Shown piece after piece: positions 38,023 through 46,404 of a stretch of DNA of 64,000 nt. Numbering within the stretch: position 1 is the stretch's first letter; every line of letters starts with the position of its first letter. Below the pieces are notes generated by a model, which did no database searches, was not told the origin of the DNA, and worked only from the letters and a program-made list of their open reading frames with translations. This DNA is from Pseudidiomarina halophila (GTDB lineage: Bacteria > Pseudomonadota > Gammaproteobacteria > Enterobacterales > Alteromonadaceae): the NCBI RefSeq assembly GCF_003987215.1, contig NZ_PIPW01000001.1, forward strand, positions 806,001 to 870,000. The letters run 5' to 3'. Made by a program: the position numbers and the translations under genes.

Positions 38023-39168
38023 CTAGTCCTTCTCGGTTAGCGCACTGCTTGGCATTGATAACACGCCGCGTTGCCCTACGAATGTCAAATTACCATCTGC
38101 GTTAATAACCAAATCGGTTAAAACAGCGCCACTTTTATGGGTGTGTTCAACCAGTTCACCGTCCGCTGACAAATAGGCGACCACGCCGCCATTGCCAACG
38201 AAATATAAGCCGTCGTCAGGCGCATCAATAGCAGCGTTGATGTTAACCGGGTCTTCAAGTTTCACCTGGGTAAATGACTCACCCTGGTCTTCACTGACAA
38301 AGATATTACCTCGCAGGCCGTACACCCACAGACGCTCCTGTTGATCGATATACATCCCGAAAAACGAACCATAATAGGGTGAAGTTAACGTTTCCCAGCT
38401 TAGACCGCGGTCATCACTACGAAACAGCTGCCCTGCTTCACCGGCAAGAAATAGGGTATCACCCAGATTCTGTATTGCATTCAGATGAAAGCCATCGGGG
38501 TTCTCGATGCGGTCATCGCGGATTTGCCAGGATGCACCTCCATCATTACTGGAGAGCAGCGCTCCGTATGCCCCACTGACGATCAGCTCGTCGGCAGAAA
38601 GAGCAAGGACATCAAGAAAGGGCTTGGTCGGGCCTTCTTCTTGTGCGAAAACGGCGTTATCCAGCTGAAACAAAGCATTATCCAGCTGAAACTCCAGCTC
38701 CATTTGCTGTTCAGGATCAAGCTCATCGCTGGCGAGTTCAGCCTCGAGTTCGGCAACGCGCTCTTCATAATAAGCCAGTTGCAAATCAATATACTGAAAA
38801 CCATCAAGCTGGCGTTCCCAGGTTTGTCCGCCATCGGTGGTCTGCAGAATCACGCCGTGATGACCAACCGCCCAGCCGATACTGTCATTGGCAAAGTCAA
38901 CGCTGGTAAGAAATACACTGGTTGGTACGTCAGCCTGCTGCCAATCATCACTGCCGTGCTCACGGGTCACGATCACGCCGTAATCCCCTACTGCAACTTG
39001 CCGGTCAGCGGTCGTTGCAATCTCTGTTAACACCGCCGATGTCGCCTCAGGTGCAATCATCGCTGGTGCGTAGATAACGTCATAGTCGTCTACCGGCGCT
39101 TCCTGCGCTGCAGCAGCCAAGCTAAACGCCAGAGCCACTGCGCTTGCACAGACTCTAGTTCTTATCAT
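38023..39168 (-). CDS. Exported YCF48/BNR-repeat beta-propeller protein
   Basis: A 381-aa protein with a signal peptide (MIRTRVCASAVALAFSLAAAA) and repeated propeller blades of the YCF48 type (FANDSIGWAVGHHGVILQTTDGG, shortened here: GWAVGHHGVILQTTDGG; LSWETL; IFVSEDQGESF). An acidic coiled-coil insert (EERVAELEAELASDELDPEQ) interrupts the propeller near its first third. The ATG at 39168 has GAGGG upstream; an earlier in-frame start would place 24 polar residues before the signal peptide. Probable periplasmic partner of the RND exporter. Confidence 0.8.
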   Translation of the reverse strand: MIRTRVCASAVALAFSLAAAAQEAPVDDYDVIYAPAMIAPEATSAVLTEIATTADRQVAVGDYGVIVTREHGSDDWQQADVPTSVFLTSVDFANDSIGWAVGHHGVILQTTDGGQTWERQLDGFQYIDLQLAYYEERVAELEAELASDELDPEQQMELEFQLDNALFQLDNAVFAQEEGPTKPFLDVLALSADELIVSGAYGALLSSNDGGASWQIRDDRIENPDGFHLNAIQNLGDTLFLAGEAGQLFRSDDRGLSWETLTSPYYGSFFGMYIDQQERLWVYGLRGNIFVSEDQGESFTQVKLEDPVNINAAIDAPDDGLYFVGNGGVVAYLSADGELVEHTHKSGAVLTDLVINADGNLTFVGQRGVLSMPSSALTEKD

Positions 39169-39414
39169 GGAACCCTCTTGCTTTTTCTCTGTCTTAGAAT
39201 TGTTATGTTTACTGTTGCAAATTTTTCCGAAGCCGTACATGCTATGGATAAATTCGTACAGGTCAAACCAGCTGCTACCTTACCGTGAGATGTTTGTAAA
39301 CGCTAGTACCAGCTGGGCAATTAATTTAGACTCTTATTACTATAGCTTTAGACGATTAACTTTAGTAAAAGTACGTAAAGTAAAAGTACATAGAACAAAC
39401 AAGGAAATCCAATC

Positions 39415-40776
39415 ATGAATAAATTGATGCTGAAGGCTGGGGTTTTTGCGCTATCTGTTATTTCAGCAAGCGTGATGGCAAAAGTACCACCGGAAGAAGC
39501 GGCACGCTTAGGCCAGGATTTAACGCCTGTCGGTGCCGAAATGGCAGGTAATGCAGATGGCTCTATCCCACCCTGGACAGGTGGCTACAGCGTCGAACCT
39601 GAAGTGATAGGTGAAGCACCGGAACGTCCGGCGGATCCGTTTGCCGATGATGAAATTCTTTTCACCATCACCAAGGACAACCTTGATGAACACAAAGACA
39701 TGCTTTCAGCGGGTCAGATTGCAATGTTCAGCAAGTACCCTGATTACAAAATGAACATTTACCCCACGCATCGTTCTGCGGCATACCCGCAAATCGTTTA
39801 TGATGTGATTAAGCATAATGCATTAAATACCGAGTTAGTTGCCGGTGGTAACGGTTTAGAGGACTTCAGACGCCATATTCCGTTCCCAATTCCAAAGAGC
39901 GGTGTGGAGATCATCTGGAACCACATTACCCGCTATCGCGGCGGCGCGGTACAACGATTGGTGAATCAATTCCCCGTGCTTGAAGATGGTAATTTCGTAC
40001 CCGTATTATTGCGCGAATCATTAGTGTTCCCTGAGTACCTGGAAAGTGGCCGTCAAGACGCTGATAACAATATTCTGTTCTATTTCTTACAGGAAGTTTT
40101 AGCGCCCGCACGACAAACCGGTACCGTACTGTTAGTACACGAAACCATTAACCAGGTTAAAGAAGGTCGCCGCGCATGGCTTTACAACGCCGGTCAGCGT
40201 CGCGTACGTCGTGCACCTAACGTAGCTTATGATGGCCCGGGTACAGCATCTGACGGTCTGCGTACTTCTGACGGTCTTGATATGTTCAACGGCGCGCCTA
40301 ACAAGTACAACTGGGAGCTGGTTGGTAAGCGTGAAATGTACATTCCGTACAACAACTACAAGCTGATGGACACCAGCCTGGACTATGATGACATCATTAA
40401 TCCTGGTCACATGGATCAAGACCTGGTGCGTTATGAAAAACACCGTGTATGGGAAGTTAAAGCCACGCTGAAAGATGGTGAGCGTCACATTTATCAAACC
40501 CGTCATATGTTTATTGACGAAGATACCTGGACTGCCAGCGTCATCGATCATTACGATAATCGTGGTGAACTATGGCGTGTCGCTGAAGCTTACAACACCC
40601 AGTTCTACTATCACGATACTCCGTGGATGGCAGCAGAAGCACTCTACGACCTGAACTCAGGCCGTTACATTGTGCTTGGCCTTGCGAATGAAGAATCTGA
40701 GTACATGGATTTTCATATTCAACCAGAGCGCAGTGATTTCACTACATCTGCATTACGCCGCATGGGTATTCGTTAA
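39415..40776 (+). CDS. DUF1329 outer-membrane lipid-binding-like protein
   Basis: A 453-aa exported protein with a signal peptide (VFALSVISASVMAK) and the DUF1329 features AARLGQDLTPVGAEMAGN and GSIPPWTGG. The family has a LolB/LppX-like fold and is typically encoded with DUF1302 proteins, YCF48 proteins and RND exporters. Here the DUF1302 partner is not adjacent. It is divergent from the YCF48-RND operon across a 246-bp gap. A terminator follows. Confidence 0.85.
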   Translation: MNKLMLKAGVFALSVISASVMAKVPPEEAARLGQDLTPVGAEMAGNADGSIPPWTGGYSVEPEVIGEAPERPADPFADDEILFTITKDNLDEHKDMLSAGQIAMFSKYPDYKMNIYPTHRSAAYPQIVYDVIKHNALNTELVAGGNGLEDFRRHIPFPIPKSGVEIIWNHITRYRGGAVQRLVNQFPVLEDGNFVPVLLRESLVFPEYLESGRQDADNNILFYFLQEVLAPARQTGTVLLVHETINQVKEGRRAWLYNAGQRRVRRAPNVAYDGPGTASDGLRTSDGLDMFNGAPNKYNWELVGKREMYIPYNNYKLMDTSLDYDDIINPGHMDQDLVRYEKHRVWEVKATLKDGERHIYQTRHMFIDEDTWTASVIDHYDNRGELWRVAEAYNTQFYYHDTPWMAAEALYDLNSGRYIVLGLANEESEYMDFHIQPERSDFTTSALRRMGIR

Positions 40777-40816
40777 GAACACCCAGAGCGTTAATGGATA
40801 ACAGTTATTGGTTAAT

Positions 40817-40843
40817 AAAAACCCCGCATCAGCGGGGTTTTTT
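40817..40843 (+). terminator. Rho-independent terminator after the DUF1329 gene
   Basis: Five A, then a CCCCGC/GCGGGG stem with an ATCA loop, then a run of T. Works best for the plus strand, but the A-tract makes it possibly bidirectional. Confidence 0.9.
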
Positions 40844-40858
40844 GTGGTGGAAGACAAG

Positions 40859-40940
40859 GTAGCCCGTAGTTCTACTACGGGGGAAACCCGCCGACACCGC
40901 AGTTGCTGAGAATTGAACCCGTAGTAGAACTACGGGCTAC
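40859..40940. repeat. REPIN-like pair of inverted REP palindromes with GTAG heads
   Basis: Two 23-bp sequences (40859-40881 and 40918-40940) are perfect reverse complements. Each is GTAG followed by a perfect 8-bp hairpin CCCGTAGT/ACTACGGG with a 3-nt loop. A GTAG head plus palindrome is the hallmark of REP elements processed by RAYT (TnpA-REP) transposases; two in opposite orientation make a REPIN. The TAG in the right-hand GTAG, read on the minus strand, is the stop codon of the neighbouring gene. Confidence 0.8.
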
Positions 40941-41800
40941 TTTTCCAACCGGGCGAGCAGACTTGAGGTGTCCCAGCGGCTGCCACCCATCTGCTGAACT
41001 TCAGCATAAAACTGGTCAACAAGCGCAGTCAGCGGCATACTCAGCCCGTTGCGATCTGCTTCAGCCAAAGCAATTTTCAGATCTTTACGCATCCAATCGA
41101 CCGCAAAACCATGCTCATAGTGACCCTCCCACATGGTTTTATAGCGATTCTGCATTTGCCATGAACCCGCAGCGCCCTGACTGATCGCGCGAATCAGGGT
41201 ATCCGCATCCAAGCCAACCTTACGCGCTAACTGCAGGCCTTCCGCTAAGCCCTGAACTACCCCGGCAATACATATCTGGTTCACCATTTTCGCCAGTTGT
41301 CCGTGTCCTGCCGGCCCCATGTACTCACGGGTCTTGCAGTAACACTCAAGCACCGCCTGGGCATCTTCAAAAGCTTCTTTATCGCCACCGATCATGGCCG
41401 TTAACACGCCATTAATCGCGCCCTGCTCACCACCTGAGACAGGCGCGTCAAGAAACACTGCGATGCGCTGATGGACTTCATCAGCTAATTCCCGGGCAAG
41501 TTCAGCTGAAGCCGTAGTATGGTCGATGACAATGGTATTTTCGCTGATGCTGGCGAGCAAGCCATCGTCACCATAGAACACGCTACGCACGTCATCATCG
41601 TTGCCGACACAGACCAACACCACGTCAGCTTCAAGCACTGCTTCACGCGGCGTTTCTGCCATTCTGCCGCCAAACTCATCAACCCATTGCTCAGCTTTTT
41701 TGCTGGTACGGTTGTAGACCGTTGTTGTAAAACCCTTGTTCTGTAAATGACCGGCCATGGGGTAACCCATAACACCCAGTCCAATAAAGGCACATTTCAT
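40937..41800 (-). CDS. NAD(P)-dependent beta-hydroxyacid dehydrogenase
   Basis: A 287-aa enzyme of the 3-hydroxyisobutyrate/tartronate-semialdehyde/GLYR family. Motifs are the Rossmann FIGLGVMGYPMAGHL, substrate-binding DAPVSGGEQGA, and catalytic-lysine region GQLAKMVNQI. The last sense codons run into the REP element, whose GTAG supplies the TAG stop. The exact hydroxyacid is not predictable. Confidence 0.88.
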   Translation of the reverse strand: MKCAFIGLGVMGYPMAGHLQNKGFTTTVYNRTSKKAEQWVDEFGGRMAETPREAVLEADVVLVCVGNDDDVRSVFYGDDGLLASISENTIVIDHTTASAELARELADEVHQRIAVFLDAPVSGGEQGAINGVLTAMIGGDKEAFEDAQAVLECYCKTREYMGPAGHGQLAKMVNQICIAGVVQGLAEGLQLARKVGLDADTLIRAISQGAAGSWQMQNRYKTMWEGHYEHGFAVDWMRKDLKIALAEADRNGLSMPLTALVDQFYAEVQQMGGSRWDTSSLLARLEK

Positions 41801-41818
41801 AATGGTATCCCTTCTTTA

Positions 41819-42718
41819 CTATTGACTACGAGGGCGCCGCACGGCCAGGCCGCCGACACAAATCTCTACTGTTACCGGACCGCGTAACTGCACACAATCG
41901 CCATCCAGTTCAATCAGGTTTTCGGAATCAGCAAAAGTCACGCTGGTGGCCTCCCGGAAATGTACCAGCCGACTTCGCTGCGGCTGTTGTCGCAGCAACC
42001 AGAACAGTACATTGAGTTGCTGCCAACGCGGACGCTTCGGCACACGCAGCAGAGCAAGCTGCTTCTGCGTTAAACTGGCATCAGGATACACCACAATGCC
42101 ACCGCCTATGGTGCGGTTCACCGCGACCACCTGCAGCTCGTCATAACTAATCGAGCCGTCGGCTGCAGTCACAGCTATCCGACAACGGCGACTCGGTAAC
42201 CAGAATATATAACGTAGCAAGGCCCAGAGATAACTGTATCGCCCTAACCAGCGTTTACTGAAACCTCCCTGTAAGTGTTGCAGTGCCAGGCTAATCCCGC
42301 AACCAGCGTGATTAATAAAATAATAGCCGTTAATTTTACCCAGCGATCGCTCAACCCGTTCACCCTCGTCTCGCAGTCGCCAGCGCCAGTTAGTAATTCC
42401 CAGTGCATAAGCAAAGTCATTGCCGGTACCACTTGGCACCACGCTAAGCTCGAATTTATGTTTCGCTGCTACCTGAGCGACGATATTAACGCTGCCATCG
42501 CCACCTATGACAACGCACTCCCGGGCGTCATGGTCGGCGGTATTAGCGCACCAGTCACGCAACTGTTCGATATCGTTTTCGCGCTCAGGCTGGCTGGCGA
42601 TCAGGTGAATGGGGTTAAAACGGTAGTGCTGACTGAGCTGCTGCTGATAAATCTCCGCGTAGTTTCGAGCTCGCGCAGAATTCGAGTTGTAATAAATCGC
42701 CAGAGCTTTAGTCGGCAT
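41819..42718 (-). CDS. Diacylglycerol-kinase-family lipid kinase
   Basis: A 299-aa DAGK catalytic-domain protein (YegS/DgkB-like). The nucleotide-binding motif is VIGGDGSVNIV and the conserved PSGTGNDFA follows. Acts on a membrane lipid or sphingoid-type substrate, unspecified. Overlaps the upstream methyltransferase gene by 11 bp, so they are co-transcribed. Confidence 0.85.
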   Translation of the reverse strand: MPTKALAIYYNSNSARARNYAEIYQQQLSQHYRFNPIHLIASQPERENDIEQLRDWCANTADHDARECVVIGGDGSVNIVAQVAAKHKFELSVVPSGTGNDFAYALGITNWRWRLRDEGERVERSLGKINGYYFINHAGCGISLALQHLQGGFSKRWLGRYSYLWALLRYIFWLPSRRCRIAVTAADGSISYDELQVVAVNRTIGGGIVVYPDASLTQKQLALLRVPKRPRWQQLNVLFWLLRQQPQRSRLVHFREATSVTFADSENLIELDGDCVQLRGPVTVEICVGGLAVRRPRSQ

Positions 42719-43484
42719 GACAGATTTGCCAGTGCTGGTAACGTCCTAATGCTGCAAAGGGAGCAGTTTGATTGTACTGCAGCTCAAGCCGCAACAGCTG
42801 TTCGAAACGTTCCGCAGCAAGCGGGTCGCGCAGGTAATCATGAAAACACCGGACTCCGGTCCGCTCGGTCACTTCGAGCTGGTGTTGTTTTAACCAAGCT
42901 GTCATTTGCGCAGGCGCAATCGGTTGCTGGGGGCTCATGCGCACACGTTTTTTTACCTGCAGGTTCGCTTCAACATAGTCAAAGTTACCAAATACCATAT
43001 TCGCCATGAGTTTGGCGTCACGATTGTAAAACATCAGTGACAAACAGCCGTCTATGGCAAGCAAATGCTTAAGTAGCGGCAGCGCTGACTCAGGCTCCGC
43101 CAGCCACTCCAGTACCGCATGACACAACACCACATCAAACTTCTTTGCAGCAAGGTGCTCAGGGAGTTCCTGCAACGGCGCAGCGATATAAGTATACTGC
43201 TCCTGCAATCCTGCCTTACGATGATGACGTTCTGCCTCGGCCACCATATCCGGGGCAATGTCTGTGTGTATCACGTGGTGTCCATGACGGGCAAATTGCT
43301 GCGATAGCTGCCCTATGCCGCCACCAACATCAAGCACTGACAGTGGTTTTTTACTGGTAAATAGCGGAGCGAGATCACGCTCAAGTACAGCCAACCGTAT
43401 CTTGCCTTTAGCAGTCGCGTAGATATTCTTAGCAAATTTATCGGTCAGGCCGTCAAAGCTCTGGTCTGTTGGTGGTTTGCTCAT
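42708..43484 (-). CDS. cmoM: tRNA 5-carboxymethoxyuridine methyltransferase-like protein (CmoM)
   Basis: A 258-aa SAM methyltransferase with VLDVGGGIGQLSQQFA and a length and C-terminal tail (GVRCFHDYLRDP) close to E. coli CmoM (formerly SmtA), which methylates cmo5U34 in tRNA. The call is by overall resemblance; a different small-molecule target is possible. Confidence 0.75.
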   Translation of the reverse strand: MSKPPTDQSFDGLTDKFAKNIYATAKGKIRLAVLERDLAPLFTSKKPLSVLDVGGGIGQLSQQFARHGHHVIHTDIAPDMVAEAERHHRKAGLQEQYTYIAAPLQELPEHLAAKKFDVVLCHAVLEWLAEPESALPLLKHLLAIDGCLSLMFYNRDAKLMANMVFGNFDYVEANLQVKKRVRMSPQQPIAPAQMTAWLKQHQLEVTERTGVRCFHDYLRDPLAAERFEQLLRLELQYNQTAPFAALGRYQHWQICHAD

Positions 43485-43490
43485 CGTCAG

Positions 43491-44273
43491 TTATGCCGGA
43501 CTATCGACATCAATGAACTGATGATCTAAACCAAACTTTTCCGCCAGGTGCTCACCCAGCGCCTGTATGCCATAGCGCTCAGTGGCATGATGTCCGGCCG
43601 CAAAAAATGCGATGCCCTGCTCTCGTGCGCTATGTACGGTGGGTTCGGAAACCTCACCGGTAATAAACAGATCGCAGTCAGCTTGCGCTGCAGCATCAAT
43701 AAACCCCTGTCCGCCGCCGGTACACCAGGCGATACGACGAATTTTTTGTGCTGGCTCGTGTACCGCACAGACCAAACTACGGCCCAATCGTGTCTCCAGT
43801 TGAGTAGCCACTTGTTCAACAGTTTCGTCGTGGGAAAGTTCGGTATACATCACCACGCCCTCCGGCTCGATTTCACTCAGTACTGAAGGGTCAGGCCAAT
43901 CCATTAGCCGGGCCAGCTGCGCATTATTACCAAGCCGTGGATGCACGTCGAGGGGCAGATGGTAGGCAAACAAGTTCAGGTCATGCCGTAACAAGGTTTG
44001 CAGACGGCGCTTTTTCATACCTTTTACCGGCTGCGGCTCACCCTTCCAGAAATACCCGTGATGTACCAGAACTGCGTCGGCATCCACCATGACGGCACGT
44101 TCCAGTAACTCCTGACAGGCCGTCACCCCAGTAACGATTTTTTGGATCTGGTCGCGTCCTTCAACTTGCAGGCCGTTCGGACAATAATCACTGATTTTGT
44201 CGGTTGCCAGAAACTGGCGTAAATAAGCTTCTAATTGTTCACGTTCCACGAGTTTTACCTCTCGTTTTAACAT
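43491..44273 (-). CDS. NIF3/YbgI-family metal-binding protein
   Basis: A 260-aa protein with ISDYCPNGLQVEG, VLVHHGYFWKGEP and the late FITGEVSEPTVHSAREQGIAFFAAGHHATERYG region (cited here as FFAAGHHATERYG), the metal ligands of the toroidal NIF3 hexamer. Annotated in some databases as GTP cyclohydrolase I type 2-like, but the physiological role is unsettled. Ends 6 bp before the methyltransferase gene, so in the same operon. Confidence 0.88.
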   Translation of the reverse strand: MLKREVKLVEREQLEAYLRQFLATDKISDYCPNGLQVEGRDQIQKIVTGVTACQELLERAVMVDADAVLVHHGYFWKGEPQPVKGMKKRRLQTLLRHDLNLFAYHLPLDVHPRLGNNAQLARLMDWPDPSVLSEIEPEGVVMYTELSHDETVEQVATQLETRLGRSLVCAVHEPAQKIRRIAWCTGGGQGFIDAAAQADCDLFITGEVSEPTVHSAREQGIAFFAAGHHATERYGIQALGEHLAEKFGLDHQFIDVDSPA

Positions 44274-44354
44274 TTTGCGTCAAATAATAGACATAGTGCG
44301 CAAAAAGCGGTATAAAAATGGAGAACTTTTACTCAATATGCAAGGGATTTATCC

Positions 44355-44744
44355 ATGAGCAAACTTGATAAAGACCAGGTCATCGCTGATTTTACTGCAG
44401 CTTACGAAAAGGCTCACGGTAAAAAGCCAGTTATCGAAGCAAGTAGCGGTTGGTACAGTGTTGATGGTGGCAAAAATATGCGTTTAGCACAACTCGCAGA
44501 CGAAGCTAAAACGCTGGTTGGTGGCAGTAAGCCTGCTGCTGCGAAAACCAAAACGAAACCAGAGGCTAAAGCTGAGAAGCAACCTACTGCGAAAGTTGCA
44601 AAAAAACCTGCATCGAAAAGACTCGCAGAAAATAAATCTACAGCGAAAAAATCTGCAAAATCTGGTGGGTTAACTGCACGCGAACTGTGGCGCGAGAAAC
44701 TGGAACAGGGTAGCTCTTTATCGCGCTTACCACGCGGTTTCTAA
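44355..44744 (+). CDS. Small lysine/alanine-rich protein of unknown function
   Basis: A 129-aa very basic protein. The first 50 residues look folded (ASSGWYSVDGGKNMRLAQL). Residues 55-110 are a histone-H1-like Lys/Ala/Pro tail (KPAAAKTKTKPEAKAEKQP). The end, ARELWREKLEQGSSLSRLPRGF, looks like a conserved tail. Possibly nucleic-acid binding. It has its own terminator and faces the lipid operon. Confidence 0.75.
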   Translation: MSKLDKDQVIADFTAAYEKAHGKKPVIEASSGWYSVDGGKNMRLAQLADEAKTLVGGSKPAAAKTKTKPEAKAEKQPTAKVAKKPASKRLAENKSTAKKSAKSGGLTARELWREKLEQGSSLSRLPRGF

Positions 44745-44757
44745 GCCCTTTTCTATT

Positions 44758-44791
44758 CAAAAAAAAAGCAGCTCAGTGAGCTGCTTTTTTT
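44758..44791. terminator. Bidirectional terminator
   Basis: GCAGCTC-AGT-GAGCTGC is flanked by A and T runs on both sides, between two convergent transcription units. Confidence 0.9.
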
Positions 44792-44808
44792 ATTGACGGT
44801 TTATCAGG

Positions 44809-45336
44809 TTACTTTTTACCGATATAAAGCGTAATCTCACCGACGTTAATACCGTATTTATACATTTGCGTTCGATTTATCATGTTGTCTTTATCAACCA
44901 GATAAAGCCAGTCATCTAACTTCACCGCAAAGGGTTCACCGTCCATTTCAATATTTAATACGTAACTCCAGTTCAATACGTTGCCTGCAACTTTACCGTA
45001 AGCCACATCCTCAACGTCGCTGGCCCGCCCTTCATACTGATCGGGTGCTGTTTTGGTTAGATACCAGATACGTTTTTCTTCTCTGCCATCGGCGTAATAA
45101 AAGGTCTCATCAAGCACCCCTTCATTACCTTCCCAGCTACCTTCAAGTTCAACCCGAAAACGCTGGATCACTTCGCCACTGTAGTCCTGAACCATGCCGT
45201 AAGCGACCAGTTCACCGTTAAAAAACTCTTCTAATTTAAGGTGTGGTTCTTCATCACGATAAGTATCAAGTGACGTAGAACAGCCAATGAGCGTAAACAT
45301 GACCACTACCAGGGTTACTGCAATTAGTTTTTTCAT
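44809..45336 (-). CDS. DUF3833 lipoprotein (last gene of the eight-gene operon)
   Basis: A 175-aa lipoprotein with lipobox LIGCS and a mature part matching DUF3833 in plan (LEEFFNGELVAYGMVQDYSG; DETFYYADGREEKRIW). A calycin-like fold and lipid handling in the envelope are plausible. Overlaps the upstream gene by 4 bp. Confidence 0.8.
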   Translation of the reverse strand: MKKLIAVTLVVVMFTLIGCSTSLDTYRDEEPHLKLEEFFNGELVAYGMVQDYSGEVIQRFRVELEGSWEGNEGVLDETFYYADGREEKRIWYLTKTAPDQYEGRASDVEDVAYGKVAGNVLNWSYVLNIEMDGEPFAVKLDDWLYLVDKDNMINRTQMYKYGINVGEITLYIGKK

Positions 45337-45857
45337 TTGCTTACTCCAATTAGCTCGTTACGTTCGCTCTTGAATTTTGAGTCGGGACTCAGCCAAATCG
45401 CCAGAAAGTCATCCGTAAACTCGCTAGATTCGATGGTTCCGAGTTTACCTTCGGCGTTAAAAAACTCACTGTGCCCCTGCTCCGTTTCGACCAGCATCAA
45501 ACAGTCGCCTTCCTGTACGTCCGGCCACATCTGGTTCAACCGCTTGAGCCACTCATCATGCTTTGCTGTCACAGTTATATCGTCCATCCGCTGCCATTCT
45601 TCCCTGGTGGTCTCAACCAATTCAGTCGCTTCAATCTCTCGCAAATAACTCAACCGTAGTGCACGCCGCTCATAATCTTCATAATTGCCGGTGTCTGTCA
45701 GCAACTCTGCGTCATAAACATCCCAAAACCAAACGGTAAGGCGCGTTTTGCCTACGGTCTCAAGATCCTTGCCCGCATCCGGGTTACAATTTGCCGCCGC
45801 CACTGTACTCGTCAGTGCGGTCAGGAGCGTGATAACCGGTAAACTTAATTTAACCAT
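45333..45857 (-). CDS. Chalcone-isomerase-like exported protein
   Basis: A 174-aa protein with a signal peptide (SLPVITLLTALTSTVAA) and the chalcone-isomerase-like segment VGKTRLTVWFWDVYDAEL followed by ALRLSYLREIEA. Such bacterial proteins are thought to bind fatty-acid-like ligands rather than isomerise chalcone. The ATG at 45857 has GGAGG upstream; a longer frame to 45893 would overlap the previous gene more. Confidence 0.8.
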   Translation of the reverse strand: MVKLSLPVITLLTALTSTVAAANCNPDAGKDLETVGKTRLTVWFWDVYDAELLTDTGNYEDYERRALRLSYLREIEATELVETTREEWQRMDDITVTAKHDEWLKRLNQMWPDVQEGDCLMLVETEQGHSEFFNAEGKLGTIESSEFTDDFLAIWLSPDSKFKSERNELIGVSK

Positions 45858-46404
45858 TTGATTCCTCCTTACTTCTGGCATATGCCACCGCATTACGTTG
45901 CATCAGGTATGCAAAGACAACCATATAAGCTGCCCATAACACACCGTAAGCAATCCACATCAGGTACTCATCGACCAATAATTCAGCTGCACCTAGCCGA
46001 CTACCTATCGCATAAGTTAAAGGCCCTGAGGCAGCTCCCAACAAACCCGCCAGTACATAGCGTCCGGACAACCAGTCCAGTGTTGTGGTAACCATAGCAG
46101 CAAAGCCAAGCCACAAAGCAATCAGCCACAAGGGTAACCAGCCGCCGGTGAAATCCAGAATCCCCAGCACAACCACCGTGCCTTCCAGTGCTAACCCCAG
46201 CACCAGCAGTTGCACATATAGCAGCCAGTTAAAACCTTGCCGGGTGCTGCTCAGGTAAATTTGCACCGCAACTATGGGAACTGCTATCAGCAACCAATCA
46301 TTGCGCCCTGCGACGGTACTAAACCACACCAGATCAAACCACAACAGACCTGCGATCCGTCGCAGGTTATCTTTCGCCAGCCAGCCTGCCACAGTTAGCG
46401 ACAT
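45850..46404 (-). CDS. DUF2878 membrane protein
   Basis: A 184-aa integral membrane protein with five or six hydrophobic helices (LAGLLGAASGPLTYAIGSRL among them) matching DUF2878. Overlaps cfa by 10 bp and the chalcone-isomerase-like gene by 8 bp. Function unknown; context is membrane lipid modification. Confidence 0.78.
   Translation of the reverse strand: MSLTVAGWLAKDNLRRIAGLLWFDLVWFSTVAGRNDWLLIAVPIVAVQIYLSSTRQGFNWLLYVQLLVLGLALEGTVVVLGILDFTGGWLPLWLIALWLGFAAMVTTTLDWLSGRYVLAGLLGAASGPLTYAIGSRLGAAELLVDEYLMWIAYGVLWAAYMVVFAYLMQRNAVAYARSKEESNG

Noticed and set aside
42275-43009. A 244-codon open frame across the lipid kinase and methyltransferase genes
   Set aside because: Both minus-strand genes are conserved and overlap tightly; the opposite frame looks like nothing known.
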